64,000 bases of DNA from Gentiana macrophylla (Eukaryota; Streptophyta; Magnoliopsida; Gentianales; Gentianaceae), in assembly GCA_026214975.1 (NCBI GenBank), contig CM047808.1, positions 5,817,262 to 5,881,261 of the forward strand. The letters run 5' to 3'. The notes under the pieces are model-generated. The model was not told the DNA's origin. It saw only the letters and a list, made by a program, of their open reading frames with translations, and searched no databases. The translations under genes were made by a program, and so were the position numbers. Position 1 is the stretch's first letter. Each line of letters opens with the position of its first letter. Positions 22,084 to 34,880 of this stretch are shown piece after piece.

Positions 22084-22900
22084 ATATACTCTTTCTTACT
22101 TTAATTTTTCTTAGATTAGACTTAAATTAGCTTAGTTTCTTAGGTCAAATTTCTTCTCTACTCTTGGATTTTGTCATTTTGGGTCTTTTTCATCATCAAT
22201 TGACATTGGGTGGTGTAGGAGCTTGATGTAATCCGACTTTTGCTATGATTTTGTTAACTATTCTAGTTTCTTTTCTTGTTTAATGGCTTTAATCCTTCTC
22301 TTGCTTGTAACTTCTCGCTTTGTAATGAGTAGCTAATTTACTACATAGCCAAACCATGTGAAGGTTGAAGAAATCTCCCTCTAATTGATGAAATTGGGAA
22401 TGGGTAGTGTTTAATTGTTGTTATATCGATGAATTCATGTCTTAAAACTTGTTCTTAATGCTTGAATTAGACTGTAAAACCTAGTTCATGAACTCACACA
22501 CCACTTTTATAAATGTATGTTGCGAAGGGGTGTGAGAAAAGGGGTTTTAAGATCGTTATTTACAATTGACTGAGTTATTTAGATCGATTGGGTAACGAGG
22601 TTTGTCGGTGTAAATCGAGCAGCTCTAGAGCGTTTATCTTGTTCTGGTCAGTTAAATCCTTAAAGGCGGACTGTTGAACCAGGCAATGGGTACTAGGTTG
22701 CTGCATGGCGTCTAGTACTATCTTAGGAGTTTGCATCCATGAACGAGTTGATATAAGCATTAGGATGGTTGGTTGGTAGTTTCCATTCCCAAATAATCGA
22801 TTAGAGGGGCGAAAGTATTCAATTGGATCATGATTTGGCTATGTCTCTTTCTCTCTTTATCTCTAGTTTAAATATCGTTTTAGCATAATCAAAACTTGAA
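22084..22900 (+). repeat. Gypsy LTR fragment
   Basis: It shares TTAGATTARACTTAAATTAGCTTAG and following sequence with 58672-58785, which carries the upstream half of what appears to be the same LTR. It has no coding potential. Right limit approximate. Confidence 0.55.
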
Positions 22901-25371
22901 TGCACTTGATTAACCTAAACTAAGTATGAAAACGACTATGGTACTCGATTGAGTTTCCCATTATAGAAGGAAATTTGGTGGTGATGGGAAACTCGGTTGA
23001 CATTTGACCCATCATATAGAGAACTCAATCGAGTATTAACTGTTCCACATTTGTTATAATGTCCCACATTTGACAATTTTTATTGTTTCACCCATCATAT
23101 AAATTAAATATTAGAGATGTAAATAGAGTAAATAATTATTGGAGGCCGTAAATTTTACTAAAGAATTAGATTTTTTTTGGGGGGCAGGTCAAATGTAACG
23201 CCTAGAACTTAGGTCTGGCGGCACTCTTTGGGGCATAATGGTACCGGTAATTGAATACGCTCATCCTTCTCGTTTGACCTAAAATGATTAACTCGAGTTA
23301 TCAAGTCCATTATTTCTCAATAAACCTGATATCTTAAGAATCTTTATCTTAATTTTAAATGCGGGAGATTACATTCCACTTCGTTTAGCCTAAAATAATT
23401 AACCCGAGTAACCAAATCCATTATTTCTCAACCTTATACATATCTTAATAATATTTCTTTTAATTTAGAAATCGGACCGACCTAATGCTAAAGATCTTTG
23501 CACTTCCCGATAAAACTAGACTTTGATTCCAACCCCACCCCCGAACAAAAATCCCTTCCCCTCGCCCTAAAAGAAACTAACAATTATTTTCTCTCAATTT
23601 TTCAATACGAGGAATTACATCAAAATTAAGATTTTATCCATAAATTCTATCACATAAATTTTATGTCTTATCAAGTGGTTTGATAATATAACCATTTTAT
23701 TCGAATTATTTGTACACTGTAATGATGTCTCATAAGAGAAAGTATGTCCACATCACCGATTATTATACAGACAAGGTACTACATATGACAATTTTATCCA
23801 TAAATTCTATCACATAATGATTGTAAAGTACGTAGAAAATAAAATAATACTAAAATTCGAATCTCAGAAGATAAACATAGGACATGCACTCAAGGCATTT
23901 ATAGAAAATATTAGGACTTTAGTACGTACTTTGTACTCTTTTTTTTCCAGTGCAGTTTATGAGAAGCAGAGCAATTTAATGGACCACAAAGTTTGGGGTA
24001 CCTACACATGTAGGGAGCTGGATGACATAGGTATACCGAAGACCATTACTAAAATAATTTAATTATTCGAATCTCTTTCAACTCAGGTATCCAATATAAT
24101 CAATGATGTCCAGTAAAATAATTTAATTATTCGAATCATTTTGAAATCAATATTGAATATTATGATGTCGCTTTTCGAATGGTACGTCATTTTAGTTTCT
24201 CTTGTCACATAGATAGCAAGACATGTATAAAATATTCTTATGGTGATATTTATATGAACAAATAACTAAAAATAAGGGTTTTTGGTATGTCGTCGTCCCA
24301 CTAATGATAACACACCTACAATCTCAATAACTAGTATAACGGAAACATATGTCATATCAAATGAGGCGGTGAATTTATTTCTCATGAAATTCATAAAATG
24401 AACAAGATGAACTAAGTTAGAGAGAAAACATCTAGCTTAAATAAATACAAGATGAAGCAATAATAACTCGTTAAATTATTAATCAATTTGTTGTAATTGA
24501 TCGCAACCACGTATCAACCAATCTTTTCGAAATTCGATAATCATGACGAGTATCACTATTTATACCCTAATTATACATGACACACCCTGCAACAACCATC
24601 CCAAGTTTGGTGACAAGATAAATTAACGGACAGAGAGAAAAAATTCTTAGACATTAATCAGGACGGTTTAATTATAACAATAATTTTATCTATTTTCAGA
24701 ACAGAAATCATACTCACGATAAAGTTATAAACCGATATACAATATGGTTTTTTTTTTTTTTGAAAGGGTACAATATATTGTTTAACACTTTTGGTTTCAC
24801 CTAACCAACTGTCTAAATGTTAATTTTAGGGATGAATTGGAAAAAAAATCTAAAAGCACTGAGATTATAATTAAATCGATTTTCTAATCAAGTAATAAGT
24901 ACATCGAAAAAATGGAGAAATATTATTAACATATAAAATTTAGATATAATAAAAAAAATTTGGAAAATGATATAATAAACTTGATAATTTGAAATAACCA
25001 TTTTATTAGAGCATGGACAAATTTATTGGCAATTTTTTTTATGAGAATCGCGAATGACGATTGTTTTTTTGGCATGGTGGAATGAGAAATCGACACCTAT
25101 ACACACAATCTCGTGAGTTGTGACCAAATTCGTGAATAACACTATTATTACACCACCCCTTTTTTTCACAATTTAATAATGAGTTACTTCGACATATAAG
25201 TGAAGTGGCTGTACTTTATATTCTTTTTATTAATTTTTTTTTTACCAATCTTTTTATTAGTATAAATTGTTGTACTTTATATTCCATTCACCAAAATATC
25301 TAGGATGGCATTTTGTCCGCCGATTGTATATAAAATAATCAATGGACTACAGCCAAAATAAAATAATTTAA
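22901..25371. other. Intergenic with a tandem duplication
   Basis: No gene is supported. 23258-23370 and 23371-23480 are two diverged copies of about 110 bp (shared block CCATTATTTCTCAA). The first is bounded by TGTAACGCC (23195) and GATTACA. Another short direct repeat, AAAATAATTTAATTATTCGAAT, occurs at 24051 and 24115. A sequence near 24190-24240 recurs at 26205 and 37930, so this is dispersed repeat DNA. Confidence 0.55.
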
Positions 25372-25373
25372 TA

Positions 25374-25647
25374 CTACCCCCGTCCTATAAAAAGTGTCAA
25401 CATTCTATTATTCATGCAGATTAAGAAAGTCAATTAATGTATTGTGTTTTAGTAGTAATAAACATAGATACGCCTATTTTGATAATTAATGCTTGTTTTA
25501 GAATATGAAATGAACATACAACAATAAATGCTAGACTAGGGGTATGTTTAGAAAATAAGTATTAAATGATGTATTGACTTTTTAAATGACCACTTTTTAT
25601 GAGACAAAACTTTTTTCAAATATAGCACTTTTATGGGACGAAGATAG
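25374..25647. mobile_element. Stowaway-like MITE (Tc1/mariner)
   Basis: Inverted ends CTACCCCCGTCCTATAAAA and, on the other strand, CTATCTTCGTCCCATAAAA match the Stowaway consensus CTCCCTCCGTCCC. It is flanked by TA on both sides. 274 bp without an open frame. Confidence 0.82.
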
Positions 25648-25973
25648 TAGTATCTAAAAATGTATTACAAATATCACAAACAACAAAATCGTTGAATCAA
25701 TAGCAGAAACAGAACAATATCAGAAACATAAGAGCACAAACAATTACAATAAAACACAATTGTAACCAGCAGCATCAAAAGATAACAAATAAACAATCCA
25801 ATCAAGAAAACTAAAATTCTCCATTTATTTTTAGATGTAAAATCATCAATTTAAATTTTAATATTGTCCAAAATATTATTATGTTCATGGGCCATAGGCG
25901 GTCGGTTGGGGTATGTTTTTCATTAGCATCATCACTTTATAAAGGATTAATAACAAATCATTACAATAGAAAG

Positions 25974-26048
<75 letters not shown>

Positions 26049-26698
26049 CAAAATCAATAATTGAACTCACATCAATAGAACTATATAATCTCTAGTGTCT
26101 ATCCACTAGACTAGTTTACACTTCTATTAAAACATGTAACGTTGGGCCCTTTATATCATGGGCTCGGGGCGGTCGCCCGTCTCGCCCGGGCCCAGGGCCG
26201 GCCCTATAAGACATGTATAAATATTCTTAGGTAAAAACAAATATTTAGAGAAAAAAAAGGTTATTTCTCGCGTAAAGCAAAAGAGCGATTTCAATTTGAG
26301 TTGGACTAATGGACTATATTTAGATCGTCGGATGAGTTGGATTAAAGATGATTCGATGGACCCATACAATATTTTTAATGTAGAAATTTCCTGTTCGGGT
26401 GGGCTTCGCCCCTACACATTATATATAGGTCCGTTCTTGAATGGTATGTAATATGACACAATCATATCACAACAAATTATATATTAGACAAATTTATGTT
26501 GGAACTTTTATGTTATATCTCTTATATATATCACAATGTTTTAATGATAAGACCATAGAAATTTGTAGCAAATAACATACTTACTTTTTATATATGTGTT
26601 TATAATGAAACATGATAGACATGTGCCCATGACACTACTTACTTTAACGTCTGATAAGTACTTGTGCTTATGCTTATCCTTATCTCAAATGGAGTACG
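25648..26698. other. Intergenic with hAT end and AT array
   Basis: Contains a long (AT)n array and, at 26150-26208, an hAT-type end finishing CAGGGCCGGCC on the opposite strand, related to the element at 20424-20982. Its partner end was not identified. No gene. Confidence 0.55.
25974..26046. repeat. (AT)n microsatellite
   Basis: About 35 uninterrupted AT units, the longest simple repeat in the window. Confidence 0.95.
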
Positions 26699-26707
26699 AA
26701 AGAATTT

Positions 26708-27016
26708 GAGAAAATATAAATTCAGGTCACTGTAACACCTTTTATTTTATTTCATATCGTGTCAGACCTGACATTTTTTTTTGAGTCCCCTGTGGAATTT
26801 TTCCCCCTCGCCCTGTGGAAATTTCCCCCAGCCCGTGGAAATTTTCCCCTGATCCGGTTGAATTTTCCTCCAGCATGTGGAAATTTCCACGGGTTGGGGG
26901 GAATTTCCACGGGGCGAGGGGGAAAATTTCCACGGGGAACTCAAAAAAAATGTCAGATCTGATCCGACCTAACATGAAATAAAAAGTGTTAAAATGACCT
27001 GAAATTATATTTTCTC
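26708..27016. mobile_element. Mutator-type foldback MITE
   Basis: Perfect 9-bp target copies AAAGAATTT (26699-26707 and 27017-27025) flank inverted ends GAGAAAATATAAATTCAGGT / GAGAAAATATAATTTCAGGT. Inverted homology runs through almost the whole 309 bp, so it can fold into one long hairpin. The centre is made of GTGGAAATTTCC-like words separated by C- or G-rich tracts. Confidence 0.85.
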
Positions 27017-27025
27017 AAAGAATTT

Positions 27026-27543
27026 CTCCTTGAAAAATGTTTACTTTCTAAAGCTGTATCAACAATCAAGTTCTCTGTCCGTTTTTTTTATCTATCATAT
27101 TTCAGAATTTACTCTGATTTTTTTATCTGTCATTTTATATTTCTAATGCATCATTTGTTATTATTTTTTCTCATTTACCAATAAAGTATTTACATCTCTA
27201 ATAAAAAAATACATTTTCAATACTAAGAACTCCAAAAGTCATTTTGACTCACTATTATTCATGCATATATTCAAAAAATCAAAGGACAACTTAATCAATT
27301 TATACTATATTAGATATATTAATTACTTTATTAATCTGTGAGATTTTTTTTTCTGCAACGGATATAAAAAATGGAAGGAGTAGGATTTTCTATATATGTT
27401 TGCTTTTTATAGGCTTGTATCACTAAATTGTGCACATTTGAGCAGTATCCATGTCCCTACATTATTAATTTTCATGAATTTCGGTGTATAAAATTTATGT
27501 ATAGAGTCCATCATTTTCTTGAATTTAGGTGTAAAATTTATGT
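27026..27543. other. Intergenic, possible decayed Stowaway
   Basis: TTCTCTGTCCG (27071) and, inverted, CTCCTTCCATTTTTTATATCCG (ending 27381, followed by TA) could be decayed Stowaway ends. No gene. Confidence 0.35.
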
Positions 27544-28353
27544 GTACATGTAACGCCCCGTTTCCGAACACCGAGTTCTTATCCAGAAAAGGAACGTTTG
27601 GCACGTATAATATAAAATAAATCTCATATTATACGTCAGCCTCTACTACATTGTATCTAGTTAAGAAAAAAAGGAAGCAAAAGACTCGGGTATAAAATTT
27701 TATTTCCAAACAACCAAGAATAGAAATTCAAACTAAAGATAGAAATGTAACATTTATTACATTGAAAAACCAAACTAAAATCTAAACGTACGAAAACCTA
27801 CAAACGTATAGTAAGAAGGAAATTACATAGTTCCCAAAGAAACGACAAGTCTAGTATATAATAAATAGGAACAAAAGTAAATGCTTCAACGTCGGCGTCC
27901 TCAAACTTCGTCATCAAAGTCTTCCTCGAACTCCGAATCTACGTGTACATTTTCTCTCCCCTAAACACATAGAAAAACAATGCATTTGAGGTAAGTATAA
28001 AGTACTCAGTAAGAAGTAGAAGCTACAAACTAACTAAGGTTTATAATCAAGTTTCATAATTAATAAAATTATCTTTTTGGGACCGACTTAATCTAGGGTT
28101 CACTTCATGTCCATCAACATGTCATGCCTATACGTTTCTAGCTTAACTTATCTTGGTTACGTCAGCACTCAAGGGCACTACGCAAGGTGTATCCACCACG
28201 AGAGGGTGCCAACCAACAGTGGCTTGCACTGTTAGTCCGGGTTTCCCCGGTATGCATACAAGTCCGGTGAAGTTCCCCGGTCATTTGGAGTCTAGAATGT
28301 CACAGAGTTATCCACTTATCCGGACGAGTCACATAGCCGATGTTCACACGTGC

Positions 28354-28358
28354 CTAAC
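28354..28358. repeat. Target duplication CTAAC (left)
   Basis: Identical to 36507-36511. The related LTR at 10806 shows the uninterrupted site, confirming the insertion. Confidence 0.9.
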
Positions 28359-29960
28359 TGATGGCCAAAACAGTGACGTCCAACTTTAACCGGGCAGAGT
28401 ATCGGGTCGGAAGCACTATAGTGACGAGCAAGGTCGTATCCCACAAGGAATTGGTCAAGTACCACAATCAGGTCCGTATTTAGTTTAGGCTCACAAAAAC
28501 TTGTGGAGTAAATCTATATCTAGAGAAATAAAAATGTTGACTTTGAAATATATGAATGGAGAAATAGCTAAACTATGATCAGGAACACTACTCTTAACAC
28601 CGTTACCGAATCACTAAAGATGAGCCTTAATCTACCAACCAACCAATAGCTTCTAATGAATGTGTTGTGGGTGCAATCTCCTAAACTGGTCCCTAGGCGC
28701 TAATACCACAACCTAGTTACGCTATATTCGGTTCAACAGTCCCCTCTATAGGATTTAATTGACCTAATATGATTAGGAACTATGAGACGCTCCGCATCCA
28801 CCGAGTTCACGACTTAGCTAGAAAAACCTTACTAAGGAAGAGGCTGCGAAAAACTCGACTAGTTCGTGCATGACAATCCTAAAATCCTAGTTTGCACACT
28901 CCCTCGCAAAATACATTTATAAAATTCGTGTGTGGAATCATGAATCAAGTGATCAGTTTAATTCAAGCGTTAAGATCAAATTTTAGGACACAACAATCCC
29001 AAAGATTTAATTTTTAAGCTCTACTCATCCCTATATCATCGTTTAGACATTAATTTCGTGATCCATCACATAATTTAGCTATTATAAAATTTAGCTATTC
29101 ATAATAAAATCAAGAACACTAGAAATCATAAATAAATTGGTAAACAACATGATAAAAAGTTAAATAAAATTACCACAAAAAAACTGAAGCAATCCACCAT
29201 TCGAATCGTCACTTCGCTGTGTTGAAATCGCAAAATAAAATAAATAAATTGTTGATGTTCAAAGGGAATTCTTGCAGGAAAATAAAATTGATCCACTCTA
29301 ATGGAAGGGAAAAAACTGTTGTATAGAAAAATAAAATAATGCTATGAAAACTGTGTGTTGAAATTTGATCTAGTTAGCTTTTTATATATATCCAATAGCC
29401 GGCGTCGCATAACATAATTGGGGGTCCGTCCCTTATTGCACACCACGGCCTCCTTCAGTCTTCAATGGGCATGGCCCCCTATGACTATAATTTGCTGCTT
29501 GGCTTTGATTTTTTTTTTCTTTCTTAATATTATTCATAAGGAGTGAAAAGAAAGAAGTACCGAGACTTCCCTTCTTATTCAACACCAACTTTGGGATCCC
29601 AAAAAAAACTACGTTAATAAATTTTTTTTTTCCGATCGCCTAATTTGAATCTCCTGTCGTTTCCTTTCATGAACTCCGTTTTGGACAATTTTCGTACCGT
29701 TGTGATCCTCATCACGCCCTTTGTCACGCCGTGTCTATAACGAAAATAAACCACATACCCAAACGTGACAAATACCAATAAAACACACACGAATCACCCA
29801 AAAATATGGAGATTTCGGACGTAAACGTCCTATCGTCTCGTGATTTAACCCGTGGTGAACTGTGTCTATAAAAACCACTAAACTACCCAAAACCACATCG
29901 AATAGGCTACAAATAGGGGGTAAAATGCACACGAAATTATAGCAAAGTTGACTCTCATCA
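28359..29960 (-). repeat. 3' LTR of the gag-protease element
   Basis: TGATGGCC to CTCATCA, 1602 bp. It adjoins the polypurine tract at 29962-29974. It contains no gene. Confidence 0.9.
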
Positions 29961-29961
29961 A

Positions 29962-29974
29962 CTACCCCCCACTT
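29962..29974 (-). other. Polypurine tract
   Basis: AAGTGGGGGGTAG on the element strand, directly before the 3' LTR. Confidence 0.85.
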
Positions 29975-31750
29975 AGCGTTTGCTCGCCCTCGAGCAAATC
30001 AAGCGATTCAAAAATAAATAATGAGATCAACGTTGCGATCATATGGGAAACCAAAATATCAAATGAGTAAAAACTAGTCAATAAGCAAATAAACACGAGC
30101 CAAAACGTATCTTATCATGGGAACTGAATGTATGTGCGTGCATAGCTTCTCAATCATTGTTTATAGTCAACCAGCTCAGATTATAGACGCATGACTAATG
30201 GCGTTACACCATAGGCTTATACTTCATAATCATCTCCACTAATCGAAGTCAAATCATGGCTAACTAAGGTCAGGCAGGACTTGCATGGTTGTAATGTTAG
30301 GCTAGGGACGAGGCTAATCGAAAGGATAAAAGGAATATCAAAAGAGAAAATACGAGTGAGTCTAATCAGAATGTCTTGTACTAAACTCATAGCTCACCTC
30401 CTTTCAACACCGTATCATAAACAGGAGTAAGATGCAAAAACGGTTGGCACCAAGATGAAATTCCAAGATCGCTTGCAAATATAGTCGTCACCAAGAACAA
30501 GCTCACCAAGAATTCACGAACATCTACTCCAATTTACTTCATCCCATCGCCATGTATTACATTGGAAATATTAACTCGAAAACTTTCCTTCATATTTCTT
30601 GACTCAACTTTATTCAATGTTTTCTTTTCTTTTTGATTGATTTTTTTGATTTTTTTTTTCTTGAACCAAACACCAACACTTTGCCACCCCTTCTCATTCG
30701 TAATATCAAAGATCCACCAACACCATCTAGGAATACACATCTCCGCCACCCCTCACTTGTGCTAGCAAATATGCCCAAAATAAGAGTAAAACTCACTCGT
30801 AGGGAGTCAAAGAAACGTAGACCACAAATAAAGGCTAAGGGTCGGTAATTATAGGCTAATCAACGAATGGCTAAAGTTCGGGTGGGGGTCTAACCACCCT
30901 ACAAAGGCTTAGAGGGGTTCCTGTGGAAATTATGTACAGGGTTGGCTATTTGGCTCTGGTCGGGTCAAAGAAATGCCAGGACCGTCATCCCTTAATCTAC
31001 CAAGATTGACCTTTCTATTTCGCCTCGAAGTTAATGATAAGTTCTAGGTAACAGATTAATGTCTATGGCATCTATAATCATTCACTAACCAACCACAACT
31101 AATGAAAGCAAAGCTATTACGTGCATAAAAATTCCATTTCCACAACAAGATGAAGGTTTGACTCGCATGCATTAAACCATTGACTAATAATTAACCAATG
31201 AATACCATGAATGCACATCTAATTCGCAAGATCAAAGTCATGAAAAATTTAAAAATGGCTCAATTTCACTCAATAAGGACCAAACACCAAGCATACGACT
31301 TATTCGATGCATAAAATTAAATAACATAGTAGTCAAGTGAAGCTAAGTCTACCACCCCCCACTGAAAACGGAACACCGTCCTCGGTGTGTGAGTGATAAA
31401 GTAAAGAAAGAAAGACTTAGCTGAATTAGCAAATGGGCGCAACTATGCCAGATGGATAACCGCCAATGTATCTCCCAGGGTACCTGTGTAATCACAATAA
31501 AACAACCAAGAAACCACTACGACGAAAGGCTGAAACCCTAAGTGTAGGTAAACACAAGTATGGATATGTATAGCAAATAAATATGGGTTATCATAAAGAT
31601 GAAACGGAATTCGAGATGCTTGGTCAAATTTTCATCACACTTCAAAAAAAAAAAAAAAAGCCTAAAAACCTAAAGAATAAAGTGGATTGCCTCCCATAAG
31701 CGCTTTTGTTTATTGTCGTTAGCTCGACTTTTTGAATTTCAAAAACAGGA
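29975..31750 (-). other. Non-coding 3' interior of the gag-protease element
   Basis: This is where pol would lie. No RT (FMDD/YxDD), RNase H or integrase (HHCC, DDE) motif is found. The longest frames are under 75 residues and low complexity. The minus strand at 31680-31730 has GGGAGGCAATCCACTT after CGAGCTAACGACAATAAAC, a phrase common in plant gypsy elements just after a gag-protease frame. Confidence 0.65.
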
Positions 31751-31763
31751 TAGGGTGCCGAGT

Positions 31764-32960
31764 TTATAGTCTTCGGCAAGACTCGTATCCCTCAAATTTT
31801 ACGTTCAATTCAACCTTCATCCTAGGGACACTATCACCACTCACACCCTCATTGGGTATCTCACGACTCATAGGGGTTTCCTCAAAAACTTCTAGCCTTT
31901 GGACTTCCTCATGGGTACCCCAATCATTTCCCGGGTGCTTAATGGTTTTGTAGACATTAAAGGTAACAGTCTCATCACCCGCTCTCATTGTAATCTCGCC
32001 TTTTTGAACATCTAGTAAAGTCCTACCCGTAGCCAGGAAAGATCTACCTAATAGAATCGGGGTTTGACTATCCTCCTCCATGTCTAATACTACGAAATCG
32101 ACCGGAAAGACAAGCTTCCCTACCTGAACCAGAACATCCTCAACAACTCCCACGGGGCGCCTAATCGACCTATCCGCCATCTGCAGGGCCATATTAGTTC
32201 GTTTAAGCTCACCTACCCCCAAACACTCATATATCCTCCTAGGAATCAAACTTACACTTGCACCTAAGTCACATAACACCTTAGGGAATAACGTCCGGCC
32301 TATAGTGCAAGGAATGGAAAAACTACCCGGATCTTTCAACTTAGGGGGCAACTTATTCTGGAAAACGGCAGAACACTCCTCATTTAAACAAACCGCTTTC
32401 TCCATCTTGGCTTTGTTAGATAAAATCCCTTTTAAAAATTTAACATAAGATGGCATATTAACAAGCGCATCGATAAGTGGGATATTTATCTCAACTTTTC
32501 TTAAAATATCAAGAAACTTGTTTTGATTTTTAGAAATAGTAGGCTTAGTAGGTCCACGAGGGGAGTAAGGTAATTTAGTTAAATCAAAAGATTTATTAAT
32601 TGAATCCATACCTGAGTTGTTTGTACCTTCCCGTGTTTTGTCTGACCGCTTCTCTGGTTCCGCACTCGACTTCTCCACCTCTTTCTCTGTCTCCTCAGCT
32701 TCTTGCTCCTTATTGATCACCACCCAATCTTCATCTTCCTTTCTCAGTTGTTCTATCTTCTTCTTCTCAACCTCCTCAGGTGCCTCAATATCACCACCCA
32801 CAACTTTCCCACTTCTTGTAAAGATGGCATTCACTTGCCCCATTTGCGTCTCTAAATTCCTTACCACAACTTGCAAGTTTACATGGGCGTTTCTCATCAC
32901 CTTCAATTCCTTGTTCACATCCATATTATTCTCCTTCATGTCTTTGCTAATCTGCTCCAA
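31764..32960 (-). CDS. Gag C-terminus and aspartic protease, 398 residues open
   Basis: An open frame of 398 residues in a dead-or-alive gag-protease gene. The first third has the coiled, charged gag tail (NLETQMGQVNAIFTRSGKVV). The retropepsin domain follows: FSIPCTIGRTLFPKVLCDLGAS near residue 235, with DLGAS as active site (32255-32269), and SQTPILLGRSFLATGRTLLD downstream as the flap/second motif. The ORF's Met is internal: homology starts upstream at 34767. It ends before any RT. Its length without stops suggests recent activity or selection. Confidence 0.8.
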   Translation of the reverse strand: MEQISKDMKENNMDVNKELKVMRNAHVNLQVVVRNLETQMGQVNAIFTRSGKVVGGDIEAPEEVEKKKIEQLRKEDEDWVVINKEQEAEETEKEVEKSSAEPEKRSDKTREGTNNSGMDSINKSFDLTKLPYSPRGPTKPTISKNQNKFLDILRKVEINIPLIDALVNMPSYVKFLKGILSNKAKMEKAVCLNEECSAVFQNKLPPKLKDPGSFSIPCTIGRTLFPKVLCDLGASVSLIPRRIYECLGVGELKRTNMALQMADRSIRRPVGVVEDVLVQVGKLVFPVDFVVLDMEEDSQTPILLGRSFLATGRTLLDVQKGEITMRAGDETVTFNVYKTIKHPGNDWGTHEEVQRLEVFEETPMSREIPNEGVSGDSVPRMKVELNVKFEGYESCRRL

Positions 32961-33079
32961 TAAGATGTCCGTGGAACTTTTAATTTGTACGGGCTCCAGG
33001 GGAGGTGGTGTTGACTGTGGGGGTAGGGCATACTGTAGATGCGCCTTAGGTGCACAAAAACCCCTTGATGAGGTGGCCT

Positions 33080-33529
33080 CTAATTCATAAAAGTAGTTTG
33101 TGGTTGCGGTGCATATTGACTTTGTTGAGGCTGCACAAATTGCGGTTGTGTGGTTTGCCCAACCCCTTGATTTCTACTCCAAGCAAGATTAGGATTGTCC
33201 CGCCAATTCTGAAAATTTTGCCCCCCGTTCTGATTGGCTAAGAAGTTTACATCCATGGGCCAATTTGATGTCAAACTCGGATCTACAGTCTGATATACTA
33301 TAGGGCTCGAGCATAAAGGATGCATGTCCATACAATTCATACCAAATGGGTTCTCAAGAGATGTATCATTCAACAACTGAGTCGTGGTTAACTGACTAAC
33401 CTGTTTGGTAGGACAATTTGAGGCCCAATGTTCTCCACCACAGATAATGCACCCTTTCGATTCCTTCTGCCACGCTAACATGTCATTCATCTGCTTTTTA
33501 AGATTCGCAACGTCAGCTTGCATCCTCAT
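33080..33529 (-). CDS. Gag nucleocapsid segment with zinc knuckle
   Basis: Contains CIICGGEHWASNC, a CX2CX4HX4C zinc knuckle that binds the element RNA, followed by a Q/N-rich stretch. It lies between the gag core (33614-34506) and the protease segment, separated by a stop or frameshift on either side. Confidence 0.8.
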   Translation of the reverse strand: MRMQADVANLKKQMNDMLAWQKESKGCIICGGEHWASNCPTKQVSQLTTTQLLNDTSLENPFGMNCMDMHPLCSSPIVYQTVDPSLTSNWPMDVNFLANQNGGQNFQNWRDNPNLAWSRNQGVGQTTQPQFVQPQQSQYAPQPQTTFMN

Positions 33530-33613
33530 AAATTCTTCACTCGGCCCAACTTGTTCAACCGAACTAATGGGTTTCCTCGAAACTCTTCTGCCCGTCTTCC
33601 ATTATCAGTTACT

Positions 33614-34506
33614 TTATGCAACTCTTTCTATAGTAGCCAATGCTACATCCGGTTCCACACTCATCATATCACCTCCACAAGCCGCATTCAAGTTCGATTG
33701 ATCAGTTTCACGCAATCCACCATAGAAAAGATGTACTTGATTCCACGATTCTAGCCCATAATGTGGGCATTTCCTCAACATCACTTTAAATCTATCCCAT
33801 GCCTCATGCATACTCTCCATATCCAACTGCTCGAAATTGGCAATATCGGCCTTCATGTCTAATGTTCTGGAGAGGGGACAATACTTCAATAAGAACTTCG
33901 AAGTCACTTGATCCCAAGTGTGTAGGGAATCATGGGGGAGTGACTCGAACCATGCTTTGGCCGCCTCTTTTAATGTAAATGGGAACATCAACATCCGTAC
34001 AGCTTCCTCAGATACTCCATTCATCTTCACTGTTCTGTACACTTGCATGAAATGGTTTAGAAATTGATTCGGGTCTTCAGTTGATTTACCCCGAAACTGC
34101 GCACTGTTGTTCAGAAGGTACCACACATGCTGTTTAATCTCAAGATTGTTAGCCGGAATGGGTGGTAGACGGATAGGGTTATGCCTCTCACCAATAGTCG
34201 GTGCCGCATAGTCTCTCAAAATCCTTCCATGATTACCTTGATTTTGCACTGGTGGTTGTGCATAAAAGTTTTGTGCTTGAATAGGGGCGGCTGGTGGTGT
34301 ATTCACATTCTGTTGTTGATTTTGCACCATCATTTGCATCATTTGATTCTGGTCAAAAGGCATTTGACCAAATACATTCCCCTGGTTGTTGTTCTGATTC
34401 TGAGGGGCTTGTTGTTGTTGTCGGACTTGATTTGGCTGACCTCCCTGATTTTGGACCCTATTTGGTCCAAAATTAAGTTCCCTCGGATTTTGAAGGGGCT
34501 CTCTAT
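33614..34506 (-). CDS. Gag capsid core (Retrotrans_gag)
   Basis: After a Q/N-rich leader, the capsid core reads LEIKQHVWYLLNNSAQFRGK, then GVSEEAVRMLMFPFTLKEAA, AWFESLPHDSLHTWDQVTSK and FLLKYCP, the retrotransposon gag family pattern. The core is intact. The Met at 34363 is internal; the same frame extends upstream to about 34506, where a one-base shift separates it from the N-terminal piece. Confidence 0.85.
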
Positions 34507-34767
34507 TTAAGTTTTTATTTCCCGCTCTTCGGGAGTAAGCATTGGGTCTAACCGCAACCCATCTTCAGTCCTATCTCCAACATGTAAATTCGTTAAATAT
34601 CCGCTTCCCGAAGTCATTTCTGATTCTTCTGATTCGGGTTCTAACTCAATAAATGATGCCGATGCTTTCTCAATAGACTTCTTCTTCCTCACGCTGTTCT
34701 GATGCCTTGCAAATGCTTCAATTTCCGAAATCAAAGGAAGTAGAGGTTCTTTAAAACTTCGGGTCAT
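34507..34767 (-). CDS. Gag N-terminal segment
   Basis: Starts MTRSFKEPLLPLISEIEAFA, matching the gag start of the element at 1-8494. It is followed by an acidic stretch, then the frame closes at 34507 while homology carries on in the next frame. It starts about 90 bases downstream of the PBS. Confidence 0.72.
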   Translation of the reverse strand: MTRSFKEPLLPLISEIEAFARHQNSVRKKKSIEKASASFIELEPESEESEMTSGSGYLTNLHVGDRTEDGLRLDPMLTPEEREIKT

Positions 34768-34854
34768 ACACTGCAGTCACCAAAACAACAAGAAAACAGT
34801 AAAATGAAAACGATCTAATCCTAAACACTTAAATGATTTTCTGATATTGACCGA

Positions 34855-34873
34855 TTCCCCGGCAACGGCGCCA
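34855..34873 (-). other. Primer binding site for tRNA-Asp
   Basis: Same 19 bases as at 6103-6121 (tRNA-Asp 3' end on the plus strand), seven bases from the LTR. Confidence 0.9.
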
Positions 34874-34880
34874 GAAAACT

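Noticed and set aside
25974..26046. Replication origin or matrix attachment site
   Set aside because: A plain (AT)n microsatellite explains it; nothing else supports a function.
29975..31750. Env-like gene in the gag-protease element
   Set aside because: Athila relatives can carry one, but no long frame, signal peptide or membrane segment is present here.
32617..33090. 157-residue plus-strand frame
   Set aside because: Exact antisense of the gag-protease frame; Ser/Phe-rich composition is that of a shadow.
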